Below, piece by piece: positions 54,614-63,696 of a stretch of 64,000 bases of DNA. The position numbers and the translations under genes are program-made. The DNA is taken from positions 62,001-126,000 of the forward strand of contig JAEWIE010000041.1 of assembly GCA_023387375.1 (NCBI GenBank), read 5' to 3'. Every line of letters begins with the position of its first letter. Within the stretch, counting starts at the first letter, position 1. The notes below the pieces were generated by a model. It had not been told where the DNA came from and searched no databases. It saw nothing but the letters and a program-made list of their open reading frames with translations. The DNA is from Bacteroidota bacterium. GTDB lineage: Bacteria; Bacteroidota; Bacteroidia; Flavobacteriales; Weeksellaceae.

Positions 54614-57244
54614 CTAGAGTCCACGTAGTTCCTCCTGCTGTTCTCTAAATTGGTAATCTTGTACTAGGTCAATGGCGTTATCTACGACATCACTTAAGGC
54701 TGTAATAAAGGTTCCTTCTTCTGCCATAGCCATGGCGTGTTTAAGAGCTTCGATTTCTTTCGAAATGCATTCATAACTCACATCTCTTCCGGAGGAGGTA
54801 ATTCCATCAATAATTAATTGATTAATTTCTTCTTCAGTGCGGCCTCGAAGATGCCTTTCGTTTCGAATAATAATATAATCAAACATACGTCCTGCAATTT
54901 TTCCGCATTCTCGTATATCCTCATCGCGACGATCGCCCACGCCCGAAATAATTCCAATTTTTTTAGCCGCTTCCACATTGCTTAAATAATCTTCAATCGC
55001 TTCATAACCCGCTGGATTATGAGCAAAATCGATTAGAACCTTAAAGTTCTTGAATTTAAAAATATTTAGTCTTCCGGGGGTAAGCTGAGCACTAGGAATA
55101 AAAGTTCGTAGAGCCATGGCTATGTCTTCGATTGCGAATCCATACAAATAAGTAGCGAGGGATGCAGCCAAAACATTTTCAATCATGAACTTAGCTCTGC
55201 CTTCCATTGTAATCGGAATGTTCGTCACCTTCGCGATTCTAATTTTCCAATCTCCTTTTTTGATCGTGATAAATCCTTCTTCGTAAACACAAGTAATTCT
55301 CCCCTGCTTGGAGTACTTCACAATGTGAGGGTTGTTTTCATCAAGGCTAAAAAGGGCCACATTGGCATCGAGATCTCCCGCCATTCGCATTGAGTAATCA
55401 TCTCCCGCATTTAAAACACACCATCCGTCTTTTTTCACACTGTCTAAAACCACGCGCTTTACGCGAGCAAGGTCTTTTAAAGTATGAATATCATTTAGAC
55501 CTAAATGGTCTTCTTTAATATTGGTCAGAACTCCAATATCACAGAGCCCGAAACCTAGCCCTGAGCGTAAGATTCCTCCCCTAGCGGTTTCTAACACCGC
55601 AAATTCAACCGTTGGGTCTTTCAATACAAATTCCGCGGAAAGCGGCCCCGTGGTATCGCCCTTCGAGAGCATTGTATTTTGAATGTAAATTCCATCGGAG
55701 GTGGTAAATCCTACCCGATAGCCGTTGTTCTTCACGATATGAGATATAATTCGCGTTGTGGTGGTTTTTCCATTGGTTCCTGTTACGGCAATAATTGGAA
55801 TGCGAAAAGGCTTGCCTGGTGGGTAAAGCATATCCACCACAGGAGCTGCGACATTTCGAGGAAGTCCTTCACTTGGGGCCAAGTGCATCCTAAATCCAGG
55901 TGCGGCATTGACTTCAAGGACACAACCACCCGTTTCTTTGAGAGGCTGCGTTAAATTTTCAGCCATGATATCAATTCCACAAATGTCCAGACCAATAATT
56001 TTTGAAATTCGTTCGCAAAGGGTAATGTTTTCGGGATGAACCATATCGGTCACATCAATCGATGTACCGCCAGTGGAAAGGTTTGCCGTGGATTTTAGGT
56101 AGACAATTTCCCCTTTCTGAGGTACCGTCTCAAGCGTATATCCTAGCTTTTCCAAAAGTTCGTCTGTACTGCGATCCACATGAATCTCCGTAAGCACTTT
56201 TTCATGTCCAAACCCTCTCCTTGGGTCCTGGTTCTCTTTGTCTATTAGAGCTTGAATGCTTGTTTCTCCATCTCCTATTACGCTTGCAGGAACTCTTCTT
56301 GCCGCAGCCACAAGTTTACTGTTAATAACAAGAATCCGAAAGTCATATCCCGTAATGAACTTTTCAACAATAACTCGGCTTGATATTTTTTGCGCCTCGA
56401 CAAGACCCTCTACAGCGGCCTCCCAAGAATTGACATTAATAGACTGTCCTCTCCCGTGGTTTCCATCTAGCGGTTTTAAAACAATGGGATATCCAATCTT
56501 ATCAATTGTTTTTTGTAGTTCGTTCTCATCTCGAACCAGACCTCCTAGAGGAACGGGAATTGCCGCATCATCAAGCATCTTCTTTGTAAGCTCCTTATTA
56601 CAGGCGATGTCCACAGCTATGGAACTTGTTTTCCCCGTGATCGTGGCTTGAAAGCGCTCTTGATTTACGCCATACCCAAGTTGTACCATCGAATTTTTCC
56701 CTAGCCGAATCCAAGGAATTTTTCGGGAAACAGCTTCCTCTACAATACTACGAGTGGAGGGACCTAAATGTTCGCGCTCTCGAATTTCTTTTAACTTTTG
56801 AATGTTCGACTCTAAATCGTAAGGTTCGCCATTTACTAGGGCTTGCGTGAGCTCAACGGAAGCTTCCGCTGCAAAGACACCACAATTTTCCTCAAGATAA
56901 CTAAATACTACGTTATAGATCCCCGGCGTCTTCGTTTCTCGTGTTCGACCAAATCCCGTATCCATTCCTGCCAAAGTCTGAAGCTCCAGGGCCACGTGTT
57001 CAATAACATGCCCCATCCAGGTCCCTGTATCGACCCGATGAAAAAAACCACCCTCTACTCCTTCTGAGCATCGATGGGAGTGCAGGCTAGGGATTAGCGC
57101 TTCTATTCGCTCTCGAAATCCAGGAATTTTATTGGTCGGCAATTCTTCTAGCTCTTCTAGATTAAGTCTCATTTGAATGAGCTTTGTTCTACGAATACTC
57201 CAAATATTGGGGCCTCGTAGAACTTGTATTTTTTCTATTTTCAT
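54614..57244 (-). CDS. cphA: Cyanophycin synthetase
   Basis: The 876-residue protein polymerises Asp and Arg into cyanophycin, a nitrogen store. It has the CphA N-terminal domain (start MKIEKIQVLRGPNIW, with HVALELQTLAG) and an ATP-grasp domain (YPIVLKPLDGNHGRG, VLEVNAAPGFRMHL). The C-terminal Mur-ligase-like half has P-loop AVTGTNGKTTTTR near residue 490, VLETARGGILRSGL, IKEDHLG and FAHNPAGYEA. All three parts look intact and the length equals cyanobacterial CphA1. It is divergent from cyanophycinase. Confidence 0.96.
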   Translation of the reverse strand: MKIEKIQVLRGPNIWSIRRTKLIQMRLNLEELEELPTNKIPGFRERIEALIPSLHSHRCSEGVEGGFFHRVDTGTWMGHVIEHVALELQTLAGMDTGFGRTRETKTPGIYNVVFSYLEENCGVFAAEASVELTQALVNGEPYDLESNIQKLKEIREREHLGPSTRSIVEEAVSRKIPWIRLGKNSMVQLGYGVNQERFQATITGKTSSIAVDIACNKELTKKMLDDAAIPVPLGGLVRDENELQKTIDKIGYPIVLKPLDGNHGRGQSINVNSWEAAVEGLVEAQKISSRVIVEKFITGYDFRILVINSKLVAAARRVPASVIGDGETSIQALIDKENQDPRRGFGHEKVLTEIHVDRSTDELLEKLGYTLETVPQKGEIVYLKSTANLSTGGTSIDVTDMVHPENITLCERISKIIGLDICGIDIMAENLTQPLKETGGCVLEVNAAPGFRMHLAPSEGLPRNVAAPVVDMLYPPGKPFRIPIIAVTGTNGKTTTTRIISHIVKNNGYRVGFTTSDGIYIQNTMLSKGDTTGPLSAEFVLKDPTVEFAVLETARGGILRSGLGFGLCDIGVLTNIKEDHLGLNDIHTLKDLARVKRVVLDSVKKDGWCVLNAGDDYSMRMAGDLDANVALFSLDENNPHIVKYSKQGRITCVYEEGFITIKKGDWKIRIAKVTNIPITMEGRAKFMIENVLAASLATYLYGFAIEDIAMALRTFIPSAQLTPGRLNIFKFKNFKVLIDFAHNPAGYEAIEDYLSNVEAAKKIGIISGVGDRRDEDIRECGKIAGRMFDYIIIRNERHLRGRTEEEINQLIIDGITSSGRDVSYECISKEIEALKHAMAMAEEGTFITALSDVVDNAIDLVQDYQFREQQEELRGL

Positions 57245-57424
57245 CTTGAAATGGAGTCAGTTGAGGATTAAATTGTACTCAAATATAATTCAAAAATAAT
57301 TTGGTTTCATCAAAGAATCAAAATAAACTTTATATTTTTGATTAACTAACGCAATTTCAGATAGTAAAACGGGTCTTGAAGCCCGATAATCCGGCTTAGA
57401 ATTTCTCAGGAAATTAATTATTTT

Positions 57425-57432
57425 TAACTTTG
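57425..57432 (+). promoter_or_regulatory. -7 box 5 nt before the cyanophycinase start codon
   Basis: TAACTTTG fits TAnnTTTG and sits five bases from the ATG, again predicting a leaderless mRNA. The -33 position has only TTTC. Confidence 0.45.
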
Positions 57433-57437
57433 CAACT

Positions 57438-58322
57438 ATGAAGCCAATAGGAAAACTAATAGTCATTGGCGGCGCTGTGAATAAAGGCAGTTTCGCTGAA
57501 ACTGATTTTGACTCCAATGTAGAACAAAATCTTAATTTTTTTGAAAAAGGAATACTACGAAAGATTATTAATGAAGCGCGCTTAAAAGAAGACTCTGTCA
57601 TTGAAGTCATTCCCACAGCTTCTCAAATCGCACAAATTGTAGGTCCTGAATACAAAAAAGCCTTTGAATTCTTAGGGGCAAAAAATGTTCAAATTCTAGA
57701 CATCACCAACCGAGAGCAGGCAAACAGCGATGCCATTGTAGCACGCGCAAATGCAGCTGACGTAGTCATGTTCACTGGGGGTGATCAATTAAGGCTCTCC
57801 TCTATTCTAGGAGGAACACGCTTTCATGATGCGATTCTAAACAAATATCACACGGAAAATTTCGTTTATGCAGGAACTTCTGCAGGAGCGGCAGCGGCTT
57901 CAGAAAACATGATTTATCAAGGCTCTAGTAGTGAAGCTCTTTTAAAAGGAGAAGTAAAAACTACGCAGGGACTTGGCTTTATTGATGACGTTATTATTGA
58001 TACTCACTTTGTGCAAAGAGGTCGAATAGGACGACTATTCCAATCCGTAGTGAACAATCCAAGAACGCTCGGAATTGGACTAGGTGAAGACACAGGACTT
58101 TATATTTACGACGGTGTGATGACCGCCGTAGGATCTGGACTGGTCATAATTGTGGACGGTCGCTTTATAAAAGATACAAATCTAACAAACATCCATCTAG
58201 GACAACCTGTTTCGATCGATAACTTAACCGTGCATGTCATGTCTCAAGACGACCATTTCGATCTGACGACAAAAGAATTGACAATTGTCAATTCGCAGTA
58301 CCAACCCCAAGCCCAACCTTAA
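57438..58322 (+). CDS. cphB: Cyanophycinase
   Basis: The 294-residue serine peptidase of the S51 family has the nucleophile motif FVYAGTSAGAAAAS, MFTGGDQLRLSSIL and DTHFVQRGRIGRL. It begins MKPIGKLIVIGGAVNKGSF without a signal peptide, so it acts in the cytoplasm on stored cyanophycin, releasing beta-Asp-Arg dipeptides. It is divergent from cphA with a 193-nt gap and is followed after 10 nt by an isoaspartyl peptidase gene, which would split the dipeptide. Confidence 0.94.
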   Translation: MKPIGKLIVIGGAVNKGSFAETDFDSNVEQNLNFFEKGILRKIINEARLKEDSVIEVIPTASQIAQIVGPEYKKAFEFLGAKNVQILDITNREQANSDAIVARANAADVVMFTGGDQLRLSSILGGTRFHDAILNKYHTENFVYAGTSAGAAAASENMIYQGSSSEALLKGEVKTTQGLGFIDDVIIDTHFVQRGRIGRLFQSVVNNPRTLGIGLGEDTGLYIYDGVMTAVGSGLVIIVDGRFIKDTNLTNIHLGQPVSIDNLTVHVMSQDDHFDLTTKELTIVNSQYQPQAQP

Positions 58323-58332
58323 ACTCACGTTT

Positions 58333-59181
58333 ATGAAACTTCTTATTCACGGAGGATTTTTCTCGGAAAGCGATCAAAGCCTAGAAACGAAAATTGCAAA
58401 GCAGACTGCTTTGAAAAATATCATTCATAAATCGTATGAATATCTTGCTACCCACAGTGCTGTGGAGACTTGTACATATGCCGTGACTTTATTAGAAGAC
58501 GATCCACTATTTAATGCGGGGATAGGTTCTCAAATTCAAAGCGATGGTGTGATTAGAATGAGCGCCGCACTTATGGACGGAGAAACTCAAAAAATGTCGG
58601 GGGTTATTAATTTAGAAGAAGTAAAAAATCCGATTCAGGTAGCTAAAAAATTAATGGATGCGCAAGTAGAAGACCGTATTTTAAGCGGTCCTGGAGCCAA
58701 ACATTATGCAGAAAAATTAGGTTTTGATTCCTATTCCACAGAAATACCAAGCCGAAGAGCAGAATACCTCGAAAAGAAAAAGAGCGAAGGCAAAGGAACC
58801 GTGGGATGCGTTGCGTTAGATCGCAATGGAAAACTAGCAGTGGCAACATCCACCGGTGGCAAAGGTTTTGAGATTCCAGGCCGAGTCTCAGACTCTGCAA
58901 CCGTAGCTGGAAATTATGCAAACGCTTTTTGCGCTGTAAGCTGTACAGGAGTGGGAGAAGATATTGTAAGCAACGCGACGGCCTGCAAGATTGTAACAAG
59001 AGTCAGCGATGGCGCAAGCCTAGAGGCCGCATTCGAGAAAACATTTAATGAACTTAAAGAAATCGATGGGTTTGCAGGTGCGATCGGCGTGGATGCAAAA
59101 GGCAATATCTTTCATTTAGATTCTCATCCGACAATGGTCTACGCCTCTTATGACGGAACTCAACTGCAAGTATTTGAGTAG
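58333..59181 (+). CDS. iaaA: Isoaspartyl peptidase/L-asparaginase (N-terminal nucleophile)
   Basis: The 282-residue Ntn hydrolase has the self-cleavage site KGTVGCVALD, with Thr156 as the future nucleophile. The substrate segments STGGKGFEIPGRVSDSATVAGNYAN and FNAGIGSQIQSDG are also present. It lacks a signal peptide, so it is cytoplasmic and suited to hydrolysing beta-Asp-Arg from cyanophycin to Asp and Arg. I start at MKLLIHGGFF; the longer frame overlaps cphB. Confidence 0.93.
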   Translation: MKLLIHGGFFSESDQSLETKIAKQTALKNIIHKSYEYLATHSAVETCTYAVTLLEDDPLFNAGIGSQIQSDGVIRMSAALMDGETQKMSGVINLEEVKNPIQVAKKLMDAQVEDRILSGPGAKHYAEKLGFDSYSTEIPSRRAEYLEKKKSEGKGTVGCVALDRNGKLAVATSTGGKGFEIPGRVSDSATVAGNYANAFCAVSCTGVGEDIVSNATACKIVTRVSDGASLEAAFEKTFNELKEIDGFAGAIGVDAKGNIFHLDSHPTMVYASYDGTQLQVFE

Positions 59182-59486
59182 ATTCTGACGTCGAATCCTT
59201 CTTTCTTTTATTGCGTTCTTCCTACTTGATCTCTATCCAGTCGCCTGAAAAGACTCCATTTTAAGGAGGGGAAAACACGATAGATTTCTGCGCCTTTTTC
59301 AGCCCAAATTCGAAATAAACCTCACCCTGAGCATAAGTTTAATCGCGATTTCTCTTGACGAAATAGCAAACCATTGCCCTATCTCCAATTTTAACAAAAT
59401 TTTAATAGCAACCATCGAATTTTGGCACGTATTTTACATTACTACATATATACGAAACACAAACATTAATTTAAAAAAACACAACT
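59182..59486. other. Gap between the isoaspartyl peptidase and the YtxH-like gene
   Basis: No credible ORF or RNA is visible. Its 3' part holds a sigma-54-like site at 59423-59438 (see separate entry). I see no good terminator for the upstream operon. Confidence 0.5.
59423..59438 (+). promoter_or_regulatory. Degenerate sigma-54-like site upstream of the YtxH-like gene
   Basis: TGGCACGTATTTTACA has the -24 element TGGCACG and correct spacing, but AC replaces the -12 GC. It lies about 50 nt before the ATG. Alternative: a stress-sigma promoter that I cannot name. Confidence 0.35.
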
Positions 59487-59744
59487 ATGGGTAATAAAAG
59501 AAATGGCTTACTGGCCTTATTAGGATTAGGTGCTTTTGCATGGTGGAAATATAAAAATTCAACTCCAGAAGACCAACAAAAAGTAAAAGATCAACTTGAC
59601 AACGTAAAAAACAATGTCAACAAATGGGGATCTGACCTTAAAAACAAAGCGAACGATGTGGCATCACAGGTTCAGAGCAAAGCGAGTGAATATACCAAGA
59701 AGGCAGAAGATGCAGCTCAGGACATCAAGTCTGACATGAACTAA
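59487..59744 (+). CDS. Small YtxH-like stress protein
   Basis: The 85-residue protein has a short hydrophobic start (GLLALLGLGAFAWWKYKN). A highly charged amphipathic helical body follows with 11-residue-type repeats of Lys, Asp, Ala and Gln (VKNNVNKWGSDLKNKANDV, ASEYTKKAEDAAQ), as in YtxH/LEA-like general stress proteins. It probably anchors at the inner membrane. It is monocistronic with its own terminator. Confidence 0.75.
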   Translation: MGNKRNGLLALLGLGAFAWWKYKNSTPEDQQKVKDQLDNVKNNVNKWGSDLKNKANDVASQVQSKASEYTKKAEDAAQDIKSDMN

Positions 59745-59790
59745 ACAAGGATCCAAATGGATTAATTTTCACATTCATATTATACATAAG

Positions 59791-59825
59791 AAAATCCAAC
59801 TAACTTATATTAGTTGGATTTTTTA
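59791..59825. terminator. Bidirectional terminator between the YtxH-like gene and hisS
   Basis: A 13-bp perfect stem (59791-59803 with 59810-59822) with a 6-nt loop and a T run to 59825 on the plus strand, between convergent genes. Confidence 0.9.
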
Positions 59826-59847
59826 TGTGTGAAAAGTAACCAAAATG

Positions 59848-61194
59848 CTACTTTAAAAACTCCTCTAAACTCAGGTCCTTTTGTTCTCCTGAAATCAAAT
59901 CTTTAATCGAAATACGCTCATTTTGAATTTCATTCTCGCCATAAAATACTATTTTTTGGATTCCCTTCTTTTCTGCGTACAAGAACTGTTTCTTTAATTT
60001 TGCGGCTTCAGGATACAGCTCACAGGACTTTCCTTTCGATCTTAGTCTAGCAAGCACGCTTTGCGCTGCAGAGGATTCATCTGATCCATAATTAGCAAAA
60101 AGATACTGCGTGGTATTGCCTTCGTGCTTCTCGAGCAGACCCAATTCCTCTAACACCAGATAGATTCGGTCTAAACCAAAGGAAATCCCAATACCGGGCA
60201 TATTTTTTACACCGAACACTTCGGTTAGGTTGTTATAGCGTCCACCGCCACCGACAGAGCCCATTTCTACACCTAAAGCTTTAATTTCAAAAATAGCACC
60301 CGTGTAGTAATCTAGGCCTCTGGCTAGGGTAATATTAAAGACAAGTCTATTTTTAAGTCCTACTTTTTCGCATTCCTTCAAAACAAAAAGAAGCTCTTCT
60401 ACTCCTTGTTTTCCTTCGGGAATTTCAGCAAAACAAGTGGTGAGAATCTCTAAAACCTCCCCTTGCGATAGAGACGCATCAAATAGAAACGCTACTTTGT
60501 TAATTGCGTCCTGAGAGATTCCCTTTTCCATCATTTCCTTGCGTACTCCTTCCTCGCCAATCTTATCGAGTTTATCTAGCGCTACGGTAAAATCAATCAA
60601 CTGATTTTCAATTCCTGCAAACTGAGCAAGGCCCATTAAAATCTTACGGTTGTTCATATGAATTTCCACTGGCAGTTCTAAGTCTTCGAAACTTTTTGAA
60701 TAGAGCTGTACAAGCTCCACTTCCTGCCATAAACTCTCACTTCCTACTACATCGGCATCACACTGATAAAACTCCCTAAATCGACCCTTTTGTGGACGGT
60801 CTGCACGCCATACGGGCTGGATCTGATAGCGTTTAAAAGGAAACGTTAGTTTTCCTTGATTCATCGCTACAAATCGAGCAAATGGAACCGTTAAATCGTA
60901 ACGAAGTGCCTTCTCGCTAATTTGACTTACTAATTTCTGGCTCGATTTTCCGTCCCAATCCTTTGTATTCACTTTCGAGGTGAAATCACCAGAGTTCAGA
61001 ATTTTAAAAATCAATCGATCGCCTTCTTCTCCGTACTTTCCCGTAAGTGTACTTAAGTTTTCAAAACTAGGGGTTTCCAAAGGCATATAGCCAAAGAGTT
61101 CAAAATTCTTCTGAAGCACAGAAATGATATATCTTCTCTTTTGTAATTCCTCTGCTGTAAAATCACGAGTTCCTTTTGCTAAACTTGGTTTCAT
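59848..61194 (-). CDS. hisS: Histidyl-tRNA synthetase
   Basis: The 448-residue class II synthetase has motif 2 with [21 protein letters not shown], the histidine-specific motif [14 protein letters not shown], motif 3 [17 protein letters not shown] and a C-terminal anticodon-binding domain. It charges tRNA-His. The gene is monocistronic; the gap to the HRDC gene is about 180 bp. Confidence 0.96.
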   Translation of the reverse strand: MKPSLAKGTRDFTAEELQKRRYIISVLQKNFELFGYMPLETPSFENLSTLTGKYGEEGDRLIFKILNSGDFTSKVNTKDWDGKSSQKLVSQISEKALRYDLTVPFARFVAMNQGKLTFPFKRYQIQPVWRADRPQKGRFREFYQCDADVVGSESLWQEVELVQLYSKSFEDLELPVEIHMNNRKILMGLAQFAGIENQLIDFTVALDKLDKIGEEGVRKEMMEKGISQDAINKVAFLFDASLSQGEVLEILTTCFAEIPEGKQGVEELLFVLKECEKVGLKNRLVFNITLARGLDYYTGAIFEIKALGVEMGSVGGGGRYNNLTEVFGVKNMPGIGISFGLDRIYLVLEELGLLEKHEGNTTQYLFANYGSDESSAAQSVLARLRSKGKSCELYPEAAKLKKQFLYAEKKGIQKIVFYGENEIQNERISIKDLISGEQKDLSLEEFLK

Positions 61195-61315
61195 AATGAT
61201 AGTTATTCAATGGGCTTTGCCTTTCACAAAGCGCTCGGGCAAAAATACGGATTTTTAGCTTTAGTTCCCCTCTCGTCCTTGAATTGGAACCTTAGATTCG
61301 AATTACAATCCCAAA

Positions 61316-61343
61316 TGCGCTTTCCATCTAGATAGAAAGCGCA
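61316..61343 (-). terminator. Hairpin downstream of the ssb-HRDC unit
   Basis: A 9-bp stem (61316-61324 with 61335-61343) whose loop contains the palindrome ATCTAGAT. It lies 30 nt past the HRDC stop. No strong T-run follows, so it may be a stabiliser rather than a terminator. Confidence 0.5.
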
Positions 61344-61372
61344 ATTCAAGAAACAATCAAAAAAACATAAAA

Positions 61373-61828
61373 TTAACGTTGTGAAATTCGTTTTAATTCT
61401 TGCAATAAATCCGCTCCGTAGGAGTTAACTTTTGCCTCTCCAAACCCACGAATAAGCCGAAGTGCATCGATCGTTTTTGGGTTTACTCGTATTACCCTCT
61501 CCAATTCGCGATTTGTAGCGATACGGTAAGGTGGCACATTTTGACTACGGGCATGCTCTATTCTCCACTTCTTTAATAACTCAAAGCGGTCTAAATCGAG
61601 CTCATTTAAAGACGTAGATAAGTTCAATTTCTCATTTAAGCCTTGGATCTTTTTCTCCTTAAAGGGAAGTTCATAAATTACGGCAACAGACCATAGGGTA
61701 TCCCCTATACCTATGTAAGCGGTTTCTATTTGCAGTACGTGGTGTTCTTCAAAAAAGGCATTGAGGGAAGACTCATCTTCTTGCAGTAGTTTATCTGCTG
61801 CCCGAAGGGTAAACATTTTTAGTTTCAT
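61373..61828 (-). CDS. HRDC-domain protein
   Basis: The 151-residue protein has an N-terminal ~85-residue region of unknown type (FTLRAADKLLQEDESSLNAFFEEHHVLQIETAYI). A C-terminal HRDC domain follows, with LLKKWRIEHARSQNVPPYRIA, NRELERVIRVNPKTIDALRLI and RGFGEAKVNSYGADLL. HRDC domains bind nucleic acid and normally sit at the C-terminus of RecQ helicases or RNase D; here no catalytic domain is present. It lies 11 nt behind the ssb-like gene, suggesting joint action in DNA metabolism. Confidence 0.85.
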   Translation of the reverse strand: MKLKMFTLRAADKLLQEDESSLNAFFEEHHVLQIETAYIGIGDTLWSVAVIYELPFKEKKIQGLNEKLNLSTSLNELDLDRFELLKKWRIEHARSQNVPPYRIATNRELERVIRVNPKTIDALRLIRGFGEAKVNSYGADLLQELKRISQR

Positions 61829-61839
61829 AACCCTTGGAT

Positions 61840-62166
61840 CTAGCTTAGTAAAATCACCTCGGCAAGCCGAATCTCTGTAAGAGTCTTCTTAAGCCCCTCA
61901 GAGTTCTCATAGCTGCGGTACTGAATCTTACCCTCCACCGCGATTTCTTTTCCCTTGAAAACATACTTCTGAAGAATCCCTGCGGTTTTTCCAAAAGCAA
62001 TCAAATTGTGCCATTGGGTCTCTTCTACTTTTTCACCTTCTTGGTTTGTGTAATAATCATTTGTGGCCAGCGATACAGAGGCTTTCATGCTTCCGTTATC
62101 AAATGTGATAATTTCCACATCGCTTCCCGTGCGGCCAATTAAACTTACTCGATTTCTAATAGACAT
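61840..62166 (-). CDS. ssb: Short single-stranded DNA-binding protein
   Basis: The 108-residue OB-fold protein has SIRNRVSLIGRTGSDVEI, TQWHNLIAFGKTAGILQKYVFKGKEIAVEGKI and YRSYENSEG, the bacterial SSB core. It ends right after the OB fold (AEVILLS), so it lacks the Gly/Pro-rich linker and acidic DDDIPF-like tip that recruits partner proteins. It is likely a second, specialised SSB. It is first in a two-gene unit with the HRDC protein. Confidence 0.9.
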   Translation of the reverse strand: MSIRNRVSLIGRTGSDVEIITFDNGSMKASVSLATNDYYTNQEGEKVEETQWHNLIAFGKTAGILQKYVFKGKEIAVEGKIQYRSYENSEGLKKTLTEIRLAEVILLS

Positions 62167-62332
62167 AATACTTTAATTTAGGTTAAACAATTCTTCACCC
62201 TTTTGGGGGCATTTCCTTTTGAGCAAAGTTTCAAAATCGTTTCACTAGTATTCGGTTCGTACTCACTTACTTACATTTGTAGTCGTTTGCAATCGAATAA
62301 AAAAAGAATATGAGTATATTTGAAAAAAAACC

Positions 62333-62680
62333 ATGAACTGCTTAGAATGCAACGAGCGCCTTGTAGGGCGCTCAGATAAAAAATTTTGCAACGATTCTTG
62401 TCGCAATACATACAATAACAAAAACAATAAGGACTCTTCGAACCTTATGAGAAGTATCCATTCTCAGTTGAGGCGCAATTACAAAATTTTGCAGACCTAT
62501 ACTTTTGTCGAAAATCAGGCCTCAACCACGACAACAAAATTAAGCGCGGAGGGTTTTAGCTTCGAGTATTTCACGCAACATAAAACATATTTGGATGGAA
62601 CGAGCCATAGAATTCTTTACGATGTCGGTTACGAAATCTTAGAAAAAGGGCGTGTGAGGCTATTTCGGATCAAACCGTAG
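62333..62680 (+). CDS. Small protein with N-terminal zinc-ribbon-like motif
   Basis: The 115-residue protein begins MNCLECNERLVGRSDKKFC and then CNDSCRNTYNN, giving a Cys-x-x-Cys ... Cys-x4-Cys arrangement expected to bind zinc. The rest is a basic helix (SIHSQLRRNYKIL) and a beta-rich C-terminal part with FEYFTQHKTYLDGTSHRILYDVGYEIL. Such proteins are widespread in Bacteroidota and uncharacterised. It is divergent from ssb with a 166-bp gap. Confidence 0.75.
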   Translation: MNCLECNERLVGRSDKKFCNDSCRNTYNNKNNKDSSNLMRSIHSQLRRNYKILQTYTFVENQASTTTTKLSAEGFSFEYFTQHKTYLDGTSHRILYDVGYEILEKGRVRLFRIKP

Positions 62681-62700
62681 CAGCAGGTTTCGAGAATAAA

Positions 62701-63525
62701 TTACAGCAGTCTAATTTTATCCTCTAAAATCTCAATGACTTTGTCTTTGTAGAGGCCACCAATGGCTTTTTTGAAGTTCTTCTTGCTCATTTGAAGCTCC
62801 TGTTTAATTTCTTCAGGTGTAGATTTGTCGGAAAGGTATAAAAGACCGTAATTTTCTTCTAATTTATCGAGAATCACTTTTTGAAATTCATCAATGTGTT
62901 CATATCCGTCTCTTTGCAAGGAAACATCAATCTTGCCGTCTTCTCTTACTTGTTTAATATACCCCGTTTCAGTGGATAGCGGATACATTTTTTTATACAC
63001 ATCAGAGGCGTAAATTAAGCCAATGTACTTTTGATTAACAACCACATTCCATCCTAATTCTCCCTCGCCCATTACGAGTAGTTCCACTTGATCGCCAGGC
63101 TTAAAGGGAAGATTTTCATATTGTGGATTTCTCTTAAATTTCGTGGTGCCTGTAATTAAACCCGTCGGTTCATCAACGTATACGTAGACTAAATAACGCT
63201 TGCCTTCTTCAATTTTGGATTTTTGTTGTTTGTAGGGAACAAAAAGATCTTTAATAATGCCCCAGTCCATGAAAGCTCCACTTGGAAGACTTTGTACACA
63301 ATGCATAACGGCAAATTGTCCCACTTGCGCTAAGGGAGTCTCTGTTGTAGCCTTTAGTCGTCCATCGTCTTGAAATACAAAAACCTGAATTTCATCCCCG
63401 ACATTTAAGGGCTCCTTCACAAATAATTTGGGTAAAAAAGCATTCCATTCTAAATCGTCTTGAAGAATGTAGCCCGATGAGTTTTGTTCCGAAACTTTTA
63501 AGGTTTGTATTTTTCCAATGTCCAT
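62701..63525 (-). CDS. CvfB-like S1 RNA-binding protein
   Basis: The 274-residue protein starts MDIGKIQTLKV and has several S1-like OB folds (VGQFAVMHCVQSLPSGAFMDWGI, FKPGDQVELLVMGEGELGWNVVVN, GYIKQVREDGKIDVSLQRDGY). It ends in a winged-helix domain (MSKKNFKKAIGGLYKDKVIEI). This matches CvfB/YitL, an RNA-binding regulator first described in staphylococci. I use the ATG rather than the TTG six codons upstream. Confidence 0.85.
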   Translation of the reverse strand: MDIGKIQTLKVSEQNSSGYILQDDLEWNAFLPKLFVKEPLNVGDEIQVFVFQDDGRLKATTETPLAQVGQFAVMHCVQSLPSGAFMDWGIIKDLFVPYKQQKSKIEEGKRYLVYVYVDEPTGLITGTTKFKRNPQYENLPFKPGDQVELLVMGEGELGWNVVVNQKYIGLIYASDVYKKMYPLSTETGYIKQVREDGKIDVSLQRDGYEHIDEFQKVILDKLEENYGLLYLSDKSTPEEIKQELQMSKKNFKKAIGGLYKDKVIEILEDKIRLL

Positions 63526-63643
63526 AACTACTTTTTGCTGCAAATTTAAGCTTTAATATATAAGAGAGCCACTCGTCAAAACATAAATTCAATAAAAAGG
63601 AAGATTACAAACTTTATGACTTTAGGAGTAACTCGTAAAATAG

Positions 63644-63674
63644 AAAGTGACGATCCGAAGCAGATCGTCACTTT
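63644..63674 (-). terminator. Terminator of the dihydrolipoyl dehydrogenase gene
   Basis: A 12-bp perfect stem (63644-63655 with 63663-63674) with a 7-nt loop, about 20 nt past the stop codon on the minus strand. The T-tract is modest. Confidence 0.75.
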
Positions 63675-63696
63675 ACTATTATTATGAAAAATTAAA

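Noticed and set aside
56256..56651. 131-codon open frame antisense to cphA
   Set aside because: Lies wholly opposite the conserved ATP-grasp part of cyanophycin synthetase and has no family features.
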